Source of the DNA: Sulfurimonas sp. HSL-1716
Lineage (GTDB): Bacteria > Campylobacterota > Campylobacteria > Campylobacterales > Sulfurimonadaceae
Assembly (NCBI RefSeq): GCF_039645975.1
Contig: NZ_CP147918.1
Span: forward strand, 1,550,001 to 1,614,000
Direction: 5' to 3'
Length of the DNA: 64,000 bases
The notes under the pieces were generated by a model. It had not been told where the DNA came from and ran no database searches. It saw only the letters and a list, made by a program, of their open reading frames with translations. The translations under genes and the position numbers were made by a program. This document shows positions 8,433 through 17,093 of this stretch, piece after piece; the first letter of the stretch is position 1; every line of letters starts with the position of its first letter.

Positions 8433-9262
8433 TGAACGAGATGATACAAAACATAAAAAAAGAGTTGAGAAACCAAACGACCGTACCCTATTTCGGACTG
8501 GGAATATTTCAGGGCATCACAACGAAAAACGGTGAAGAGATGCCTTATGATTCGGATTCGATGATACTTGCGATGAACAGCGGAAGAGCGATGAGCCAAA
8601 GGCTGATGTTCGAGTATTCACGCGCTGCCATGCACCTCGAACAGCGCAGGGGTGTAGAGTATATGACCCAGCTTATGAACCATATCTACACAAAAGAGTT
8701 CGAGCCTACCTCTTTGCAAAAAGCGGTGCTGGACATGTCGCCGCGCTACATCATAGATACCAACCGCGATATGAAGATACAAGAACTCTTGGCGTATGAA
8801 CCACACTGTCTTATCATCGGCAAATCAAGAATAATGGCTGATAAAAACAGATATGAAGTGTATGAGTACGACGTCGAGAACAAAAAATACTTTCTTGTAG
8901 AAGACGAAGTCTTGGACAATGCGAAGAAAATACTTTTCAAACCGATGGGCTCGCCCCTACCTGAGCCGAGCTTCATCATCTCCGATGCCGATTATGTGGA
9001 TTGGCTGACCGAAGCTATGGGCGGGTTTGCGCTTCCTTGCATATTAAAGACATATAGAAAGACAAAAAAGTATCTTTTTTTAGGCACATCGTTCGACCGC
9101 GATACCGACAGAATGGTCGCCAACGAGCTGACACTCAATCTTGAAGGCGGTTACGTCATCACGGACAAAGAACTTGGTAAAAAAGAGAAAAAATTCATCG
9201 AAAAACATAACTTGGAAGTCATCGACATGTCGCTTCAAGATTTCATAAAAGAGTTCGTTTAA
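8432..9262 (+). CDS. SIR2-like protein with altered catalytic motifs
   Basis: 276 residues resembling SIR2_2-type NAD-binding proteins: PYFGLGIF near residues 20-26 in place of the GAGxS loop, a TNRD near 110-113 in place of TNYD, a following segment with acidic DADY, and a C-terminal YLFLGTSFDRDTDR like the SIR2_2 LGxxxxD motif. The usual KLHGS, which supplies the catalytic His, reads KPMGS (about 170-174). NAD cleavage or deacetylation is therefore doubtful. I chose the ATG at 8432 (overlapping TAATG, SD AAAGGA); an ATG at 8423 is possible. The family call is by motif reading and is moderate. Confidence 0.6.
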   Translation: MNEMIQNIKKELRNQTTVPYFGLGIFQGITTKNGEEMPYDSDSMILAMNSGRAMSQRLMFEYSRAAMHLEQRRGVEYMTQLMNHIYTKEFEPTSLQKAVLDMSPRYIIDTNRDMKIQELLAYEPHCLIIGKSRIMADKNRYEVYEYDVENKKYFLVEDEVLDNAKKILFKPMGSPLPEPSFIISDADYVDWLTEAMGGFALPCILKTYRKTKKYLFLGTSFDRDTDRMVANELTLNLEGGYVITDKELGKKEKKFIEKHNLEVIDMSLQDFIKEFV

Positions 9263-9296
9263 TAGGGACAGAGAACATAACACAAGGAGTTTGTAA

Positions 9297-9896
9297 ATGC
9301 CAATAATACCGACAGTAAAAGACCTCTCGCCCAGAGGCGAGAGATATTTTGACCTTTTTTCAAAACTTTTAAACGACCGCGTCATCATCATCACCGAACA
9401 AGTGGACGACCAGATGATGGGCATCATCGTCTCTCAGCTTCTCTACCTTGAAGCAGAGGATTCAAGTGAACCCATCCATATGTACATCAGCTCGCCGGGC
9501 GGTTCAGTGATGGCAGGACTTGCCATCCTCGATACGATGCAGCTCATCTGCGCACCCGTCTACACATACGCGATGGGAATGGTCGCTTCCATGGCAGCCG
9601 TCCTTTTTACATGCGGCGAGAAGGGACACAGGTATATGCTGCCAAATGCCCAGATCATGATACATCAGCCTTTAGGCGGCGCATCCGGACAGGCAAGCGA
9701 CATAGAGATACAGGCAAAACATATCATGAACCTTAAAAAAAGACTCTACAAAATCATTTCAAAGGCGACGGAAAAACATGTTAAGACTATTGAAAAACAG
9801 AGCGATCGTGACAACTATTTTGAAGCAGAAGAGGCTATTGCATTTGGATTGGCCGACACAATACTAAGCAGCATTGAAAAAAAGGATAATCGATGA
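9297..9896 (+). CDS. clpP2: Second ClpP protease subunit, nif-linked
   Basis: Serine peptidase that forms the 14-subunit chamber of ClpXP. The 199-residue protein has the full triad: Ser98 in GMVASMAA, His123 in MIHQP, and Asp172 in SDRDNYF. SD AAGGAG precedes the ATG. Housekeeping ClpP usually carries GQAASM at the nucleophile; GMVASM here, together with the setting between a SIR2-like gene and clpX under a nif-type promoter, points to a dedicated copy. It overlaps clpX by four bases (ATGA). Confidence 0.92.
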   Translation: MPIIPTVKDLSPRGERYFDLFSKLLNDRVIIITEQVDDQMMGIIVSQLLYLEAEDSSEPIHMYISSPGGSVMAGLAILDTMQLICAPVYTYAMGMVASMAAVLFTCGEKGHRYMLPNAQIMIHQPLGGASGQASDIEIQAKHIMNLKKRLYKIISKATEKHVKTIEKQSDRDNYFEAEEAIAFGLADTILSSIEKKDNR

Positions 9897-11101
9897 GCCA
9901 AGAGAAAATCTGCTCGTTTTGCGGGCGCAAACAAAGCGAAGTCAAAAAGATGTTCTCATCGGAGAAGACGCATATCTGTAACGAGTGTATCGCTACATGT
10001 TCGAACATCCTGCAAAAAGAGGTGAAGTACGAACAGCGCGCGCAGATGCAAGAACAGCTTCCAAAACCCCAAAAGATCGTCGAGCATCTCGACAAACACA
10101 TTATTGGTCAAGAAGATGCGAAAAAAGTACTGGCAGTCGCTTTGTACAACCACTACAAACGCATCGAGAGTCCCATCTACAACAATGTAGAACTTGAAAA
10201 AAGCAACATCCTGCTTTTGGGACCAACGGGCAGCGGCAAGACCCTTCTTGCAAAATCACTGGCTCGTATCATGAAGGTTCCTTTTGCCATAGCCGATGCG
10301 ACTGCACTGACTGAAGCCGGATATGTTGGCGAGGACGTCGAGAGCATCCTCTCGCGCCTGCTCGCCGCTGCGAACTACGACATCGAACTTGCTCAAAGAG
10401 GGATCATCTACATAGACGAGATAGACAAGATTGCACGAAAAAGCGAATCTTCCACTATGGGACGCGATGTCTCCGGCGAAGGCGTACAGCAGGGACTTTT
10501 AAAGATACTAGAAGGTGCAGAGGTCTACGTTCCTCTCAAGGGAAGCCGTAAAAATTCAACGACGGAGACCGTGCTTTTTGACACATCTCATGTACTTTTT
10601 GTCTGCGGCGGAGCGTTTGTGGGACTGGTCCCCGACACAAACAGTAAAAAAAGCAACAGAGTCGGTTTCGGTTCGCTCAAAGACAAAGAGGCGAAAGAGT
10701 TCAAAGTCGACCAAAAAGCGCTCGTGCATTACGGCATCATTCCCGAGTTCATCGGACGTATCCCCGTCATAGCCCAGCTTAAAGAGCTGACAAAAGAGCA
10801 GATGGTTCAGATTTTAAAAGAGCCAGACAACGCGCTCATTAAACAGTTTCAGGCTCTCTTTGAGATGGACGGCATAACGCTGCGGTTCGAAGACAAAGCA
10901 CTCGAAGCGATCGCTCAACAAGCGATAGAAAAAGGCGTGGGTGCCAGAGGGCTTCGAGGGATCATCGAAGAGGTGATGCTGCCGCTTCAATACTCCTGCC
11001 CTTCGCGCGAAGATCTACAGAGTTGTACCATAACAGAAGCGCTCGTAAAAGATCCTTCAAAAGAACCAATATTTACCTATAAAACGGAAAAAGAAGCGTA
11101 A
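9893..11101 (+). CDS. clpX2: Second ClpX unfoldase, nif-linked
   Basis: AAA+ unfoldase that feeds substrates to ClpP. The 402-residue protein has an N-terminal C4 zinc domain (C7, C10, C29, C32), Walker A GPTGSGKT at 110-117, pore loop GYVG near 143-146, Walker B IIYIDE at 171-176, and a ClpP-docking tripeptide VGF at 257-259 where E. coli ClpX has IGF. A nif-cluster ClpX (ClpX2) is known in Azotobacter vinelandii, where it affects levels of cofactor-assembly proteins. A similar quality-control role is inferred here. Confidence 0.93.
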   Translation: MSQEKICSFCGRKQSEVKKMFSSEKTHICNECIATCSNILQKEVKYEQRAQMQEQLPKPQKIVEHLDKHIIGQEDAKKVLAVALYNHYKRIESPIYNNVELEKSNILLLGPTGSGKTLLAKSLARIMKVPFAIADATALTEAGYVGEDVESILSRLLAAANYDIELAQRGIIYIDEIDKIARKSESSTMGRDVSGEGVQQGLLKILEGAEVYVPLKGSRKNSTTETVLFDTSHVLFVCGGAFVGLVPDTNSKKSNRVGFGSLKDKEAKEFKVDQKALVHYGIIPEFIGRIPVIAQLKELTKEQMVQILKEPDNALIKQFQALFEMDGITLRFEDKALEAIAQQAIEKGVGARGLRGIIEEVMLPLQYSCPSREDLQSCTITEALVKDPSKEPIFTYKTEKEA

Positions 11102-11104
11102 ATC

Positions 11105-11120
11105 TAGAACCGAAATTGCA
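11105..11120 (+). promoter_or_regulatory. Sigma-54-like promoter right after clpX2
   Basis: TAGAACCGAAATTGCA, AG-N10-GC spacing, 4 bases past the clpX2 stop. The predicted start near 11132 gives a leader of about 22 bases to the ATG at 11155. It also rules out the longer reading from 11116, whose start codon lies inside the -12 element. Confidence 0.65.
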
Positions 11121-11154
11121 TCGGAAAAGTCAAACAAATCAAAGGAAACAGCAC

Positions 11155-11721
11155 ATGTCAAAAGTACAAGAGTTCATCTATGAAAACAACCTGCAATGGC
11201 AGGCATCGTTCAGTGCAAAAACGGATAAGTACGCTTACGGATACAGAGGAAGTCTGGTGATCACTCCGGGTAAGGTTATGTCTGCGGACAAACAGCTGCC
11301 GCCAAAAGCGACCGCTACTCAAGCCATCTTGGTGAGCAGCGGCGATAAGATCGATTTTCTCGCTTGCGAACTGGAGAGTTTGGATTTTTTTGAGCCTTTT
11401 GTAGAGCGTTACAAAGAGGTTCTTTCACCAAGCGGTCTGTACATACTTTTCGTGACGGATCTCGACGGTGACGGCAAGTTTGAATACGAAGGTTTCACTT
11501 TCTACACGTTCGCACTCGATGAAAGTTCAGTATGGAACGAGCTTTTAGACCACGCCGACCTTTCAAAAGGCGATCTGAAAAAAGCGAGTGCCGAAGAGAA
11601 GATCGACATCGTATACGACGAGATCAAAGGGAGTACTTTACGTATGAGCGGCAAGTCTTACGACGAGATCAAAGCGCTTCAAAACGAAGACGCGGGAAAA
11701 ACACTTTTTGGAGCCGTCTGA
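11155..11721 (+). CDS. Unknown nif-regulated protein with an EF-hand-like loop
   Basis: 188 residues, no signal peptide. Near residues 103-113 it carries DLDGDGKFEYE, which fits a calcium-type EF-hand loop, but the flanking segments look like strands rather than the usual two helices. The C-terminal third is acidic. Start at 11155 chosen by SD AAGGA 8 bases upstream and by the promoter position. It is a single-gene unit ending against a convergent HAD gene. I do not recognise the family; nif association comes from the promoter motif and location. Confidence 0.8.
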   Translation: MSKVQEFIYENNLQWQASFSAKTDKYAYGYRGSLVITPGKVMSADKQLPPKATATQAILVSSGDKIDFLACELESLDFFEPFVERYKEVLSPSGLYILFVTDLDGDGKFEYEGFTFYTFALDESSVWNELLDHADLSKGDLKKASAEEKIDIVYDEIKGSTLRMSGKSYDEIKALQNEDAGKTLFGAV

Positions 11722-11726
11722 TCTCC

Positions 11727-12371
11727 CTACTTTTTTAAAGATTTAAGCAATAAGGGAAGCTCTTTGAGCGCTTTTATCCGGAAGGCCGCGCCGCTGAAAT
11801 CATGTGTCGCGGTGAAAGTGTTATCTACAACGGCACACTCTATGCCTGCATTCACAGCTGCTTGAAGCCCTCTTTGAGAATCTTCTATGACAAGACACTC
11901 CCGCTGCAAGGCACCAAACTTTTTCATCCCCGCCAAATAGGGATCGGCATAGGGTTTTGCTCTTGGGTACTCCTCTACACACAGGCTGAAATCCATATAT
12001 TTCACTATCTCTCTTTGCGAATGTATGAGATTAAAATCAACCCGTCTGGCAGTCGTGACGATGCCCATCCTGTACTCACGTGAGAGCTCTTCAAGCACAT
12101 CGAGAACTCCCTCTATCTCGATATGTTCGCTTAGCAAAAACTCCTGGTAGTATGCATCCCTTCTGCGTCTTTGTTCATCTATGAGCTCTTTGGGACGCCC
12201 GAGTTTCTGCGCCGCTTCCCAAGCCGTACCGCCTCGCGCCATAATCTCCATATAGACATCGAACTCCAGCTCCACGTCTATCTCTTTTAAAGCTTTTTTA
12301 TTTGCTTCGTAGTACCATTTTTCAGTCTCTACAAGGACACCGTCATTATCAAAAAGAAGAAATTTTTTCAT
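11727..12371 (-). CDS. HAD-superfamily hydrolase, beta-phosphoglucomutase-like subfamily IA
   Basis: 214-residue cytoplasmic phosphatase or phosphomutase. Motif I is FDNDGVL (residues 7-13; nucleophile Asp8, acid/base Asp10). A helical cap follows with KWYYEAN and REEL-type helices. Motif II is the TT of VTTARR, motif III the Lys in RAKPYADPY, and motif IV VIEDSQRGLQAA. DND instead of the usual DxD with L/M/F is still functional in the family. Substrate cannot be told. Convergent with the unknown nif-regulated gene. Confidence 0.9.
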   Translation of the reverse strand: MKKFLLFDNDGVLVETEKWYYEANKKALKEIDVELEFDVYMEIMARGGTAWEAAQKLGRPKELIDEQRRRRDAYYQEFLLSEHIEIEGVLDVLEELSREYRMGIVTTARRVDFNLIHSQREIVKYMDFSLCVEEYPRAKPYADPYLAGMKKFGALQRECLVIEDSQRGLQAAVNAGIECAVVDNTFTATHDFSGAAFRIKALKELPLLLKSLKK

Positions 12372-12443
12372 TTTTTTATAATATCAAAACTTAACAAATA
12401 TATATAGTTTCATTTGTCTTTGAGCTTTTAAAACTCATCCCTA

Positions 12444-12449
12444 TATAAT
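12444..12449 (+). promoter_or_regulatory. Probable -10 box before the disulfide oxidoreductase gene
   Basis: TATAAT 17 bases before the ATG at 12466. A loose TTTGAG lies about 18 bases further upstream. An SD-like AAAGG lies at 12454-12458. Confidence 0.4.
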
Positions 12450-12465
12450 ATTTCAAAGGCTCTTC

Positions 12466-13812
12466 ATGAAGATTTTAGACACAGACGTCGCTATCGTCGG
12501 TTCGGGTTCGGTCCACACTGTCGCCATGCATCTTGCCAAAGGTGGGAAGAAAGTGGTTTTGATCGAACAGGACGAGCTTGGCGGCACATGCGCGCTGCAT
12601 GGGTGTCTGCCCAAAAAATACCTTGTAGAACACGCTCACATCCGCATGATGATCCGCCATCTTTTGACAAGAGGGTTTGAGACCCTGCCAAAAAGTTCCT
12701 GGAGTTCGCTTCAAGCCGCCAAAGAGGAGTTTACAAAAAGTGTCCCAAACCACACGCGCAAACTGCTTCAAGCCGCCGGCGTGGAGTTTGTGCAGGGAAA
12801 AGCGGTTTTTGGCGGAACGCATTCTCTTAAGGTCGGCGATTCATATGAAATAAACGCAAAAAAAATCATCGTAGCCACCGGCTCAAAACCAAAAAAAGCA
12901 AAAGAGATAGAGGGCTCACAGCATATCCTTAACAGTGACGATTTTCTTAACCTAAAAGAGCTTCCGAAAAATACGGTGTTCATCGGAGGCGGCTATATCA
13001 CGATGGAGTTTGCACACATACTCGGTGCATTCGGAAGCAAAGTCACGATCATCCACAGGGGAGATACACTTCTGAAACGGCTGGATCAAGAGATATCTTC
13101 AAGACTTGAAAACGTTTTGGCGGATATGGACATAAATATCATAAAAGAGACGACGGTATCGAAGATAAAAAAGGTTGGCGGAGCATTTGAGATCACCGAC
13201 TCAAACGGCACTCTGCACAGATGTGAAAAGATCTTTTCGGCGATAGGCAGAGTACCCAATCTCTCCGTACTAGAGGGCGGTCTTGGAGAAGTCGAATATA
13301 ATGCGCACGGCATCAAAGTCAACAGTTTTTGCCAAAGCATATCCAACCCCGACGTCTATGCCGCGGGAGATGCCGCAGCAACACCTTTTATGCTCTCTTC
13401 GACCGCGGATCAGGAAGCTCGTGTAGCGGCGAGAAATATCCTGCACGGCAACAGTGAGAGCATAGATTACGACATCGTTCCCACTTCCATCTTCACCTAT
13501 CCCGAAGCAGCAGCCGTCGGACTCGATGAAATGCAGGCAAGATCACAGGGGCTTTCGTTTGAGATTTACAGCGGCGAGACAAAAGAGTGGTCTTCATCAA
13601 AAAGGATCGGAGAAGAACACGGCTTTTACAAGATCATCGTCGAAAAAAAGAGCGCCCGTATACTGGGCGCACATCTTATCCGCCACCATGCCTCGGAGCT
13701 GATAAACCTCTTTGCCCTTGCCATCAAGACAAAGGCGACGACACATGACCTCAAGCACATGATGTGGGCGTATCCGAACTTTACTTCCGACATACGATAT
13801 ATGCTGAGCTGA
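12466..13812 (+). CDS. Class I pyridine nucleotide-disulfide oxidoreductase without the C-terminal His dyad
   Basis: 448 residues, glutathione reductase/dihydrolipoamide dehydrogenase family. FAD-binding GSGSVHTVAMHLA at the N-terminus, redox CX4C in GGTCALHGCLPKKYL (about residues 42-47), NAD(P)-binding GGGYITMEFAHILGAFG near 170-185, and the FAD-tail motif VYAAGDAA near 295. The dimer-interface motif HPTxSE, which supplies the active His-Glu pair, reads YPNFTSD. It is therefore likely to work on something other than a standard dithiol substrate, or as a different reductase. Not evidently nif-related. Confidence 0.9.
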   Translation: MKILDTDVAIVGSGSVHTVAMHLAKGGKKVVLIEQDELGGTCALHGCLPKKYLVEHAHIRMMIRHLLTRGFETLPKSSWSSLQAAKEEFTKSVPNHTRKLLQAAGVEFVQGKAVFGGTHSLKVGDSYEINAKKIIVATGSKPKKAKEIEGSQHILNSDDFLNLKELPKNTVFIGGGYITMEFAHILGAFGSKVTIIHRGDTLLKRLDQEISSRLENVLADMDINIIKETTVSKIKKVGGAFEITDSNGTLHRCEKIFSAIGRVPNLSVLEGGLGEVEYNAHGIKVNSFCQSISNPDVYAAGDAAATPFMLSSTADQEARVAARNILHGNSESIDYDIVPTSIFTYPEAAAVGLDEMQARSQGLSFEIYSGETKEWSSSKRIGEEHGFYKIIVEKKSARILGAHLIRHHASELINLFALAIKTKATTHDLKHMMWAYPNFTSDIRYMLS

Positions 13813-13932
13813 GAGATATAAGAGATTTTTTAACGATCTAAATCCCTGAGTATTATCTAATAATATTTTTTTATAGATATATAATCAATTCTGAGAGATA
13901 ATAGTTTTCATTATATTACAGAGGAGTTGGGT

Positions 13933-15000
13933 ATGAATATTTTTTCGACTATAAAACTTGGAAATTACAATTTAAAAAATAGAATTTTCATGGCTCCGAT
14001 GACACGATGCAGAAGCGTCAAGAACAACGTTCCAAACGATCTGATGGCTAAGTATTACGCACAAAGAGCTTCAGCGGGTCTGATCATAACCGAAGGAACA
14101 CAGATCTCGACTCAGGGCATCGGCTATCCTGCAACTCCCGGGATTCATACGGATGCTCAGATAGAAGGTTGGAAAAAGATCACAAAAGCCGTACATGAAA
14201 AAGAGGGAAAGATATTTTTGCAGCTGTGGCACGTGGGAAGAGTATCGCATTCATCTTATCACGGCGGAAAACTTCCCGTGGCTCCTTCTGCCATCAAACC
14301 TTCGGGTCAGATATACACCTACGAGGGGATGAAAGATTTCGAAACGCCAAGAGCACTTAAAATAGAAGAGATAAAAGAGATCGTAAAAGAGTATGCCCAA
14401 GGTGCTAAAAATGCGATTGAGGCAGGCTTTGACGGCGTTGAGATACACAGCGCAAACGGTTATCTTCCCGATCAGTTTTTGCGAGACGGTACAAATATAA
14501 GAAGCGACGAATACGGCGGGACGATAGAAAACAGAGCCCGTTTTCTTTTTGAAATCGTCGAAGCCGTGACGGCCGCCGTCGGTGCGGCAAAGACGGGTGT
14601 CAGGATCTCCCCGAGCGGAACTTTTAACAGTATGACCGACTCCAACCCGCAAAAACATTTTGCTTACGTATGTCAAAAGCTCAACGAGTTCAACCTTGCG
14701 TATCTTCATGTGGTCGACGCACTTGAAGGCGACATAAGACACGGTGCCAATGTCGTGGAACTGGCGGTACTTAGAGATGCTTACAAAGGTCTTTTGATAG
14801 TAAACGGCGGGTATGACAAAGCAAAAGCGAACAAGGTCATCGAAGACCATCTGGCAAACGCCGTCTCTTTTGCGGCGCTGTTTCTCGCCAATCCGGATCT
14901 GCCGGAGCGTTTTAAAACAAATGCTCCGCTCAACGAAGCCGATCCTGATACTTTTTATACACAGGATGCAAAAGGCTATACGGACTACCCCTCTTTATGA
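13933..15000 (+). CDS. Old yellow enzyme family NADH:flavin oxidoreductase
   Basis: 355-residue FMN TIM-barrel ene-reductase close to NemA/XenB. N-terminal FSTIKLGNYNLKNRIFMAPMTRCRS, the catalytic HSANGYLPDQFLRDGTNIRSD region (His/Asn pair about residues 170-200), and C-terminal VSFAALFLANPDLPERF, which positions the flavin phosphate. Such enzymes reduce electrophilic enones, maleimides and nitro compounds. I chose the ATG at 13933 with GAGGAG 6 bases upstream; a TTG at 13927 overlaps that site. The stop region overlaps the end of the convergent cyclase gene. Confidence 0.92.
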   Translation: MNIFSTIKLGNYNLKNRIFMAPMTRCRSVKNNVPNDLMAKYYAQRASAGLIITEGTQISTQGIGYPATPGIHTDAQIEGWKKITKAVHEKEGKIFLQLWHVGRVSHSSYHGGKLPVAPSAIKPSGQIYTYEGMKDFETPRALKIEEIKEIVKEYAQGAKNAIEAGFDGVEIHSANGYLPDQFLRDGTNIRSDEYGGTIENRARFLFEIVEAVTAAVGAAKTGVRISPSGTFNSMTDSNPQKHFAYVCQKLNEFNLAYLHVVDALEGDIRHGANVVELAVLRDAYKGLLIVNGGYDKAKANKVIEDHLANAVSFAALFLANPDLPERFKTNAPLNEADPDTFYTQDAKGYTDYPSL

Positions 15001-16169
15001 AACAGTGTCGATAAAGACTCTTCTTCAACTCTGCTTTCTACCCTGTTCCTGCCGTTGTTCTTAGCCAGATAAAGAGCCGAATCCGCACGCTCGATAAAGT
15101 CCATGACAGGTTCGCCGGCAATATATGTCGATACTCCTATACTCACGGTCGTTTTGATCTTTTTTGATTCTATATCGATATCCTCTTTTTCAATATTTAA
15201 AAGAACCCTTTGCGCGACCGCATCCGCATCTTTAAGATCGGTTTCCGGAAGAATGATCAAAAACTCTTCTCCTCCCCATCTACCGCAGATATCCGTCGGA
15301 CGAACACTCTTTAAAATGGTTTTTGCAACGGCGACGATCACACTGTCACCCGCATTATGTCCGTATGCATCGTTGATCTTTTTAAAAAAATCGATATCCA
15401 CCATCATGACCGAGATCGGCTGCTTATCGATCCTGTTTCTGATAAGAAGCTTTTCAAGCAGTTCCAAAGTGAGTCTTCTGTTCGCGAATTTCGTCAGATA
15501 ATCATGTGTAGCAAGTTCATACAGCAAGGTCGCGAAATATTTTATCTTTTTGATTATCGGCCGGAAAATAAAGAGTGCTTCGACAAACAGCGTGGCTATG
15601 ATCACGATAAGGACTATTCGCTGTGTATACGTTATCATCTCTATCTGTTCGATGCTTTGAGTTTCGTACAGCCTGACAATTTTGTCCAGCCCTTCGAGCA
15701 ATGAATCATGAGACTTGCTCATAATCTCTTTAAGAAGTTCCTTATCCGTCGGATTATACAAAAACTGTTTTGCCAAAGCGATATATTCTTTGACCTTATG
15801 ATCCAGATCGTATTTTTTCCCGTAATATACGTCATAAATTTCAGGCGGCAGAGTCGAAGGAAAATCTAAAGTCTTATCGCCTTTGGTTAGAGCAAGATGT
15901 GCACTTTCCATCGAAGATATCGCTTGGGAGAGCGATTTTTTATTGTAATCGTTTTGATTGAGCGCATAGTGGCAGGAAAGCATCCCTATTCTTTGAGAGA
16001 GCATCCTTTGTTTACCGCTTACATTGATAAGCGAAGCGAAGCAGGACTGCACTTTGATGACTTTGTAAAGAAAGAAATGGGAACTCACGGACAATGCCGC
16101 GATGATGCTGAGCGCGATGATATAGCCTATAGTCAAAGCATTAATATATTTTTTCGTCTCTTCAAACAT
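14985..16169 (-). CDS. Membrane diguanylate cyclase with a type IV pili methyl-accepting-like sensor
   Basis: 394 residues: helix 1 near residues 12-32, a periplasmic helical domain with the PilJ-like stretch INVSGKQRMLSQRIGML, helix 2 near 180-200, then a GGDEF domain with DHYLTKFANR-type start, DIDFFKKINDAYGHNAGD and an active GGEEF (A-site). It makes c-di-GMP in response to a periplasmic cue. The start at 16169 is preferred: the earlier ATG at 16199 lies immediately after a TATAAT-like -10, inside the promoter. Confidence 0.88.
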   Translation of the reverse strand: MFEETKKYINALTIGYIIALSIIAALSVSSHFFLYKVIKVQSCFASLINVSGKQRMLSQRIGMLSCHYALNQNDYNKKSLSQAISSMESAHLALTKGDKTLDFPSTLPPEIYDVYYGKKYDLDHKVKEYIALAKQFLYNPTDKELLKEIMSKSHDSLLEGLDKIVRLYETQSIEQIEMITYTQRIVLIVIIATLFVEALFIFRPIIKKIKYFATLLYELATHDYLTKFANRRLTLELLEKLLIRNRIDKQPISVMMVDIDFFKKINDAYGHNAGDSVIVAVAKTILKSVRPTDICGRWGGEEFLIILPETDLKDADAVAQRVLLNIEKEDIDIESKKIKTTVSIGVSTYIAGEPVMDFIERADSALYLAKNNGRNRVESRVEEESLSTLFHKEG

Positions 16170-16286
16170 CAAAGTTCCGCCGATTCTTAAAACTAGCATA
16201 ATTATATATGCGTAATGTTAATATCACCTAAAATAATATTAATAATTTCGACCGGTGATTATCACAATTTTTGATATTGCTCAAAT

Positions 16287-16319
16287 GTTACCCATTAGTT
16301 ACCATAGAAGATTTATGAT
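16287..16319 (+). promoter_or_regulatory. GTTACC direct repeat and -10 box upstream of the EF-hand gene
   Basis: GTTACC at 16287-16292 and 16298-16303, an 11-base period typical of OmpR/PhoB-class response regulators, followed 10 bases later by TATGAT at 16314-16319. The repeat covers the -35 position, as in activated promoters. An OmpR-type regulator is encoded just downstream (17094), so autoregulation of this locus is a natural inference. Confidence 0.45.
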
Positions 16320-16368
16320 TTTCATTGGGCAAGAACTCTTTCTTGCTACACCAAACAAGGAGTCTACT

Positions 16369-17031
16369 ATGACAGTTAGCTCTAGCTACAATGCATATTC
16401 GTCTTACAGCTCTTCGGGTGTTACCTCCTCTGCACACAGAGGAAAGCCTGATTTTGAAAAGATGGCACAAGAGCTGCTTACCTCTATGGACAGCGACAAC
16501 AGCAGTTCCATAGACAAAACAGAATTCAGCGCGGCTGCACAAGCTCTCGCATCAAATTCAAACAGCAGCACCAGCAGCACTAGCAGCGACACTTCATCCG
16601 CATCAGATGTGTTCGATACGCTTGATACAAACAGCGACGGTACCCTAAGCACCGACGAGCTTATGGCAGCGCTTAAGAATATGAAGCCACCAAAACCTCC
16701 GCAGGGTCAAGACGGAGATATGCCTCCGCCTCCGCCGGGAGGAATGCCTCCACCGAATGATTCATCATCCGCATCATCGGATACTTCGGGCATCGACAAG
16801 CTTTTTTCGGCACTCGATACGAATCAAGACGGCAGCATCAGTTCCGATGAACTTTCCGCTCTTTTCGGGGATTCGACGGATCAAGACAGTTCAACAACCG
16901 CATCGGCATCCTCTACGGACAATATCACTAAACAGATCAGTAACGACTGGCTTCAAAAGATCCTCTCTTACTACGGCAACAACAGTGCATCCTCTACGGA
17001 CACTACATCGCTTCTCAACACAAGCGCATGA
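16369..17031 (+). CDS. EF-hand protein with Ser-rich and poly-Pro linkers
   Basis: 220 residues of low complexity. Three EF-hand loops are readable: residues 41-52 (DSDNSSSIDKTE), 86-97 (DTNSDGTLSTDE) and 150-161 (DTNQDGSISSDE). A Pro-rich linker (PPPPPGG, MPPP) lies at about 106-129, with long Ser/Thr/Ala runs elsewhere. The N-terminus is Ser/Tyr-rich with no Sec signal, so export, if any, is by another route. ATG at 16369 chosen by SD AAGGAG; a GTG at 16255 is upstream of the promoter. Followed by a hairpin and a two-component system that may control it. Confidence 0.85.
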   Translation: MTVSSSYNAYSSYSSSGVTSSAHRGKPDFEKMAQELLTSMDSDNSSSIDKTEFSAAAQALASNSNSSTSSTSSDTSSASDVFDTLDTNSDGTLSTDELMAALKNMKPPKPPQGQDGDMPPPPPGGMPPPNDSSSASSDTSGIDKLFSALDTNQDGSISSDELSALFGDSTDQDSSTTASASSTDNITKQISNDWLQKILSYYGNNSASSTDTTSLLNTSA

Positions 17032-17034
17032 CAC

Positions 17035-17066
17035 ACATGCCCTGCTTGGGGCATGTTACTTTTTAT
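17035..17066 (+). terminator. Hairpin terminator after the EF-hand gene
   Basis: Stem ACATGCCC/GGGCATGT with a 6-base loop, then TACTTTTTATTT. The following regulator gene starts at 17094, so partial read-through could link them. Confidence 0.6.
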
Positions 17067-17093
17067 TTACTTTCTTAAAGATATAATCAAGAG

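Noticed and set aside
9297-11101. clpP/clpX here as the housekeeping ClpXP
   Set aside because: Variant nucleophile context, VGF docking loop, and the nif-type promoter and neighbours favour a dedicated second copy, though the rest of the genome is not visible.
11116-11154. Upstream start for the unknown gene after clpX2
   Set aside because: The ATG at 11116 lies within the -12 element of the promoter and has no SD; the ATG at 11155 has both.
16255-16368. N-terminal extension of the EF-hand protein from a GTG
   Set aside because: The stretch contains the GTTACC repeat and -10 box, and the ATG at 16369 has a perfect SD.
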